From positions 1 through 26,032 of the forward strand of contig JAHHQU010000033.1 of NCBI GenBank assembly GCA_020026225.1: a DNA stretch of 26,032 nt. Direction: 5' to 3'. The notes under the pieces were generated by a model, which was not told the DNA's origin, searched no databases, and saw nothing but the letters and a program-made list of their open reading frames with translations. The DNA is from Phocaeicola sp. Its GTDB lineage: Bacteria; Bacteroidota; Bacteroidia; Bacteroidales; Bacteroidaceae. Positions 23,765-26,032 of the stretch are shown piece after piece. Both the position numbers and the translations under genes were made by a program. How positions within the stretch are numbered: the first letter of the stretch is position 1; each line of letters opens with the position of its first letter.

Positions 23765-24262
23765 ATGAAAGATAACGAAAAAGAAAATTTACCTATCGTC
23801 GATTCAGAAGGTAATATCATAGGTGCTGCAACACGTGGAGAATGTCATAACGGAAGCAAGATACTCCATCCAGTAGTCCATCTGCATGTGTTCAATTCAA
23901 AAGGAGAACTGTATCTACAAAAGCGTCCTGATTGGAAAGCCATTCAGCCCAACAAATGGGATACAGCTGTAGGAGGTCATGTTTCTTTAGGTGAAAGCGT
24001 ATCAATAGCTTTAAAACGTGAAACCAAAGAAGAATTAGGCATTGAAGATTTCACACCTGAGCTTCTAACTCAGTACGTATTTGAATCCGACAAAGAAAAA
24101 GAGTTGGTTTTTGTACATAAAACAATATTCGACGGTAACATTTGTCCCAGCGAAGAACTAGACGGAGGAAAATTCTGGACGCTGAATGAAATTAAGGGAA
24201 ATATGGGGAAAGGCATATTTACCCCCAATTTTGAAAGTGAATTTAAACGTTGCAAATTCTAA
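23765..24262 (+). CDS. Nudix hydrolase (IDI/YfcD-like)
   Basis: 165 residues with a complete Nudix box, G71-HVSLG-E77-x7-RETKEELGI (71-93), which coordinates Mg2+ for cleavage of X-linked nucleoside diphosphates or related pyrophosphates. The N-terminal LPIVDSEGNIIGAATRGECHNGSKILHPVVHLHV and LYLQKRPDWKAIQPNKWDTAVGG resemble the isopentenyl-diphosphate-isomerase-like/YfcD group of Nudix proteins, whose substrates are mostly undefined. It is cytosolic, single-gene, and followed by the AT-rich interval containing the inverted repeats. Confidence 0.9.
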   Translation: MKDNEKENLPIVDSEGNIIGAATRGECHNGSKILHPVVHLHVFNSKGELYLQKRPDWKAIQPNKWDTAVGGHVSLGESVSIALKRETKEELGIEDFTPELLTQYVFESDKEKELVFVHKTIFDGNICPSEELDGGKFWTLNEIKGNMGKGIFTPNFESEFKRCKF

Positions 24263-24291
24263 AATTTTCCTACACAAATCCATTATAACCT

Positions 24292-24498
24292 GTTGGCGGA
24301 ATTAATTTATAAACAGTATTAACTGACAATCAGTAATATAGTATTTATATGACTTCGTTCCAATATTCAAAGAAGTGACCAATGTGAGATTTTTTTTGCA
24401 ATATGACTTCATATAATAGCTTAATCACTTCAATTTAGATAAACGGATAACAAAATGACAATAGTTATCCAAATAATAATCAATTTAATTCCGCCAAC
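24292..24498. repeat. 207-bp segment bounded by perfect 14-bp inverted repeats (MITE- or inverton-like)
   Basis: GTTGGCGGAATTAA at 24292-24305 and its exact reverse complement at 24485-24498 bound 179 nt of AT-rich, non-coding DNA. The arms are far more GC-rich than what they enclose. Inside are a direct repeat of ATATGACTTC (24347-24356 and 24401-24410) and a smaller GGATAAC/GTTATCC inverted pair. I see no ORF, no TAnnTTTG promoter on either strand inside, and no convincing target-site duplication outside. It could be a non-autonomous transposon relic or an invertible intergenic segment. Confidence 0.5.
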
Positions 24499-24603
24499 GC
24501 GTATTATATCCTTTTTCTTTTCCATCTGATTGACCTATATCAATAATTCATACTTTATTGTTATTTTTTGTTTTTAGAAAGAACAACAGATTAAAAATAC
24601 CCG

Positions 24604-24611
24604 TACATTTG
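24604..24611 (+). promoter_or_regulatory. -7 promoter element of a small peptide transcript
   Basis: TACATTTG matches TAnnTTTG. No -33 TTG is found at 18-20 nt. The predicted start near 24617 gives a leader of about 25 nt. Confidence 0.5.
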
Positions 24612-24642
24612 TGTTGTAAAACATACAAATGCAATAGGTAAA

Positions 24643-24720
24643 ATGAAAAAGATTAAAAGAGGACTTATAAAAGGCCTCGAAATTTTAGGTAGAACTCAGT
24701 TGCAAATTTGGAGTCGTTGA
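24643..24720 (+). CDS. Cationic 25-residue peptide ORF
   Basis: The ORF starts at ATG 24643 with MKKIKRGLIKGLEILGRTQL and continues QIWSR. It has seven Lys/Arg, one Glu, alternating hydrophobic residues that would give an amphipathic helix, and a terminal Trp. It lies between a consensus -7 element and a hairpin with a T run, so it is the only evident ORF of a transcript of about 200 nt. It could be a small membrane-active or regulatory peptide, or the RNA may act itself. I know of no family; the ORF could be fortuitous. Confidence 0.4.
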   Translation: MKKIKRGLIKGLEILGRTQLQIWSR

Positions 24721-24783
24721 TGCAAACTGAAAGTATTTTCAATTAAGGTAAAAGGATAACAAAAACTAAACGACTAAAACAAA

Positions 24784-24818
24784 GCAATTCTCTTGTCGAG
24801 AATTGCCCACCTTTTTTT
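24784..24818 (+). terminator. Intrinsic terminator of the 25-residue peptide transcript
   Basis: Perfect 9-bp stem (24784-24792 with 24798-24806), 5-nt loop, then CCACC and a T7 run on the plus strand. Confidence 0.7.
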
Positions 24819-24846
24819 AGCTCTAGAAATTCTGCTAAAAAACGCC

Positions 24847-24886
24847 AAAGCCTATCAGAGCAAACATCTGACAGGCTTTCTTTTTT
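24847..24886. terminator. Bidirectional terminator, mainly for guanine deaminase
   Basis: 13-nt arms 24847-24859 and 24867-24879 pair with one mismatch and a 7-nt loop. CTTTTTT follows on the plus strand. On the minus strand GGCG and a T6 run follow, 40 nt past the deaminase stop. Confidence 0.8.
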
Positions 24887-25352
24887 AATACTCAATTTTA
24901 TCTGCTTTATCAGCCCAATCTCTAAAAGCCTGAAGGGCTTCTTGTGGTAAAAGGACCTCTGATTTCAATTTTCTATCAGCAACATTTAAATCCAATTCTT
25001 TATAAATAAAAGCATCATCGAAGCCGATATCCGCAGCATCCTGCTTTGAATTACCATAATACATTCTATCAAGATGCGCCCAATAAATCGCTCCCAAACA
25101 CATTGGACAAGGTTCACATGAAGTATAAATTTCACACCCACTTAAATCAAATGTGCCCAAATGTTTTGAAGCAGCCCGAATAGCACTAACTTCAGCATGT
25201 GCGGTAGGGTCACAATCTGAAGTTACCCGATTTACTCCTGTAGCAACAATCTCACCATTGCGTGCAATGACAGCTCCAAAAGGACCTCCTCCATTCGCTA
25301 CATTTTCTATTGATAAAGCTATTGCTTTACGCATTAATTCTTCTTTTGTCAT
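24885..25352 (-). CDS. guaD: Guanine deaminase (cytidine deaminase fold)
   Basis: A zinc enzyme converting guanine to xanthine in purine salvage. From the ATG at 25352 it has 155 residues. PTAHAEVSAIR supplies the zinc His (H52) and the proton-shuttling Glu (E54), and YTSCEPCPMCLGAIYWA supplies Cys 82 and 85. DAADIGFDDAFIYKEL and the aromatic C-terminus (DWADKADKIEY) match Bacillus subtilis GuaD, a domain-swapped dimer, rather than tRNA adenosine deaminase. A start four codons upstream (25364) is possible, but the chosen Met aligns with known GuaD starts. A TATCTTTG element lies about 90 nt upstream. Confidence 0.92.
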   Translation of the reverse strand: MTKEELMRKAIALSIENVANGGGPFGAVIARNGEIVATGVNRVTSDCDPTAHAEVSAIRAASKHLGTFDLSGCEIYTSCEPCPMCLGAIYWAHLDRMYYGNSKQDAADIGFDDAFIYKELDLNVADRKLKSEVLLPQEALQAFRDWADKADKIEY

Positions 25353-25439
25353 AATCAAATGCATTTACAGTTCAAAATCCAAACAAAAGTCCTTATCATT
25401 CAGACATTGACAATCGATTTCGAACACCATTATTCTTTT

Positions 25440-25447
25440 CAAAGATA
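25440..25447 (-). promoter_or_regulatory. -7 promoter element of guaD
   Basis: TATCTTTG on the minus strand, between the groEL terminator and guaD. The predicted leader is about 80 nt. Confidence 0.6.
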
Positions 25448-25463
25448 AGAAAAAACAAGAAAT

Positions 25464-25497
25464 AAAAAAATCCCGACAACCCAAAGTTGCCGGGATT
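25464..25497 (-). terminator. Terminator of groEL
   Basis: Arms 25469-25480 and 25486-25497 pair with one mismatch around a 5-nt loop. On the minus strand a T7 run follows. It lies 35 nt after the groEL stop. Confidence 0.9.
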
Positions 25498-25531
25498 ATA
25501 TCAATCAATATATGTCAAGTTAAGCAGAATA

Positions 25532-26032
25532 TTACATCATGCCGCCCATACCACCCATACCTGGAGCAGCCATCGGCATTTCTGGCTTATCTTCTTTCTT
25601 TTCAACGATTACGCATTCTGTAGTCAAGAACATACCTGCAATAGAAGCTGCATTTTCAAGAGCTACACGAGTAACCTTAGCAGGATCAACTACACCTGCT
25701 GCATGCAAATGTTCGTAAACATCTGTACGAGCATTGTAACCAAAGTCGCCTTCACCCTCACGTACTTTCTGAACAACAACTGCACCTTCTTTACCTGCAT
25801 TAGCTACAATCTGACGCAAAGGTTCTTCAATAGCACGTTTAATGATTTCGATACCTGTAGTTTCATCTGCATTGTCACCTTTCATTCCTTCAAGTGCCTT
25901 GCTTGCACGGATGTAAGTAACACCACCACCAGGAACAATACCTTCTTCAATGGCAGCACGAGTTGCACACAATGCATCGTCTACACGGTCTTTCTTTTCT
26001 TTCATTTCTACTTCAGAAGCAGCACCTACATA
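25532..26032 (-). CDS. groEL: Chaperonin GroEL, C-terminal part (cut by window edge)
   Basis: The frame is open to the right edge, giving 166 residues of GroEL: YVGAASEVEMKEKKDRVDDA, then ATRAAIEEGIVPGGGVTYIR (equatorial domain with the GGG ATP-contact loop), then FGYNARTDVYEHLHAAGVVD and DPAKVTRVALENAASIAGM. The tail is the Gly/Met-rich flexible C-terminus ending GMGGMGGMM that fills the folding cavity. The rest of the gene, and presumably groES upstream of it, lie beyond the window. Nothing unusual is seen in the visible part. Confidence 0.97.
   Translation of the reverse strand, partial: YVGAASEVEMKEKKDRVDDALCATRAAIEEGIVPGGGVTYIRASKALEGMKGDNADETTGIEIIKRAIEEPLRQIVANAGKEGAVVVQKVREGEGDFGYNARTDVYEHLHAAGVVDPAKVTRVALENAASIAGMFLTTECVIVEKKEDKPEMPMAAPGMGGMGGMM

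Noticed and set aside
1..26032. CRISPR array, rRNA or tRNA genes, or an intact insertion sequence
   Set aside because: No regularly spaced repeats, no tRNA-like cloverleaf or rRNA sequence, and no transposase or integrase frame was seen on either strand.

Overview
The window looks like chromosome of a gut Bacteroidales species, probably Bacteroides or Phocaeicola. The evidence is the recurrent Bacteroidetes -7 promoter element (TAnnTTTG, several with a TTTG/TTG about 18-20 nt upstream), A-rich leaders without clear Shine-Dalgarno sites, moderate GC, typical Bacteroidales protein families (SusC-type receptor remnant, DUF2027-Smr protein, TrkH, GH29 fucosidases with Bacteroidetes-type signal peptides) and a GroEL ending in the usual GGM-rich tail. 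I see no rRNA, tRNA or CRISPR array. Most genes lie in short transcription units separated by clear intrinsic terminators.

Layout. 1-620 is a decayed edge region: a perfect inverted repeat at the left end and the signal peptide plus first domain of a truncated TonB-dependent receptor. 740-4358 (minus) is a three-gene operon, etfB-etfA-acyl-CoA dehydrogenase, whose EtfB carries motifs of the NAD-linked (bifurcating-type) ETF class. 4640-4915 holds a compact transcript with its own promoter, a leader hairpin, a 38-codon ORF and a strong terminator. 5013-6188 (plus) is a YbdG-like MscS channel, convergent with an AspT/YidE-type transporter (6299-7897, minus). 7953-10774 (minus) couples an EamA transporter to a UPF1-like SF1 helicase through an ATGA overlap. 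10906-12740 (plus) is an ABC-type ATPase plus a DUF4435 TOPRIM-like protein, an architecture shared with the PARIS (AriA/AriB) anti-phage system. 12818-14862 (minus) is TrkH and an unrecognised exported protein. 15108-18477 holds a small DUF6483-like protein, a PaaI-like thioesterase, a DUF2027-Smr protein and queA.

18557-23605 (minus) is a glycan-degradation cluster. Two nearly identical GH29 alpha-L-fucosidases flank a putative glycosidase with an N-terminal CBM9-like domain. The upstream fucosidase and the glycosidase form one operon. The downstream fucosidase has its own promoter, and the promoter-leader region looks duplicated with the gene. There is no SusC/SusD pair or regulator beside it. 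23765-24262 (plus) is a Nudix hydrolase. 24263-24884 carries a 207-bp segment bounded by perfect 14-bp inverted repeats, then a small transcript with a 25-codon cationic peptide ORF. The window ends with guanine deaminase and the C-terminal part of groEL, both on the minus strand.

The best candidates for undescribed biology are the two tiny transcription units (about 4.65-4.92 kb and 24.60-24.82 kb), the 207-bp inverted-repeat segment beside the second, and the ATPase/DUF4435 pair. Function calls are from reading motifs in the translated sequence; no database search was run.
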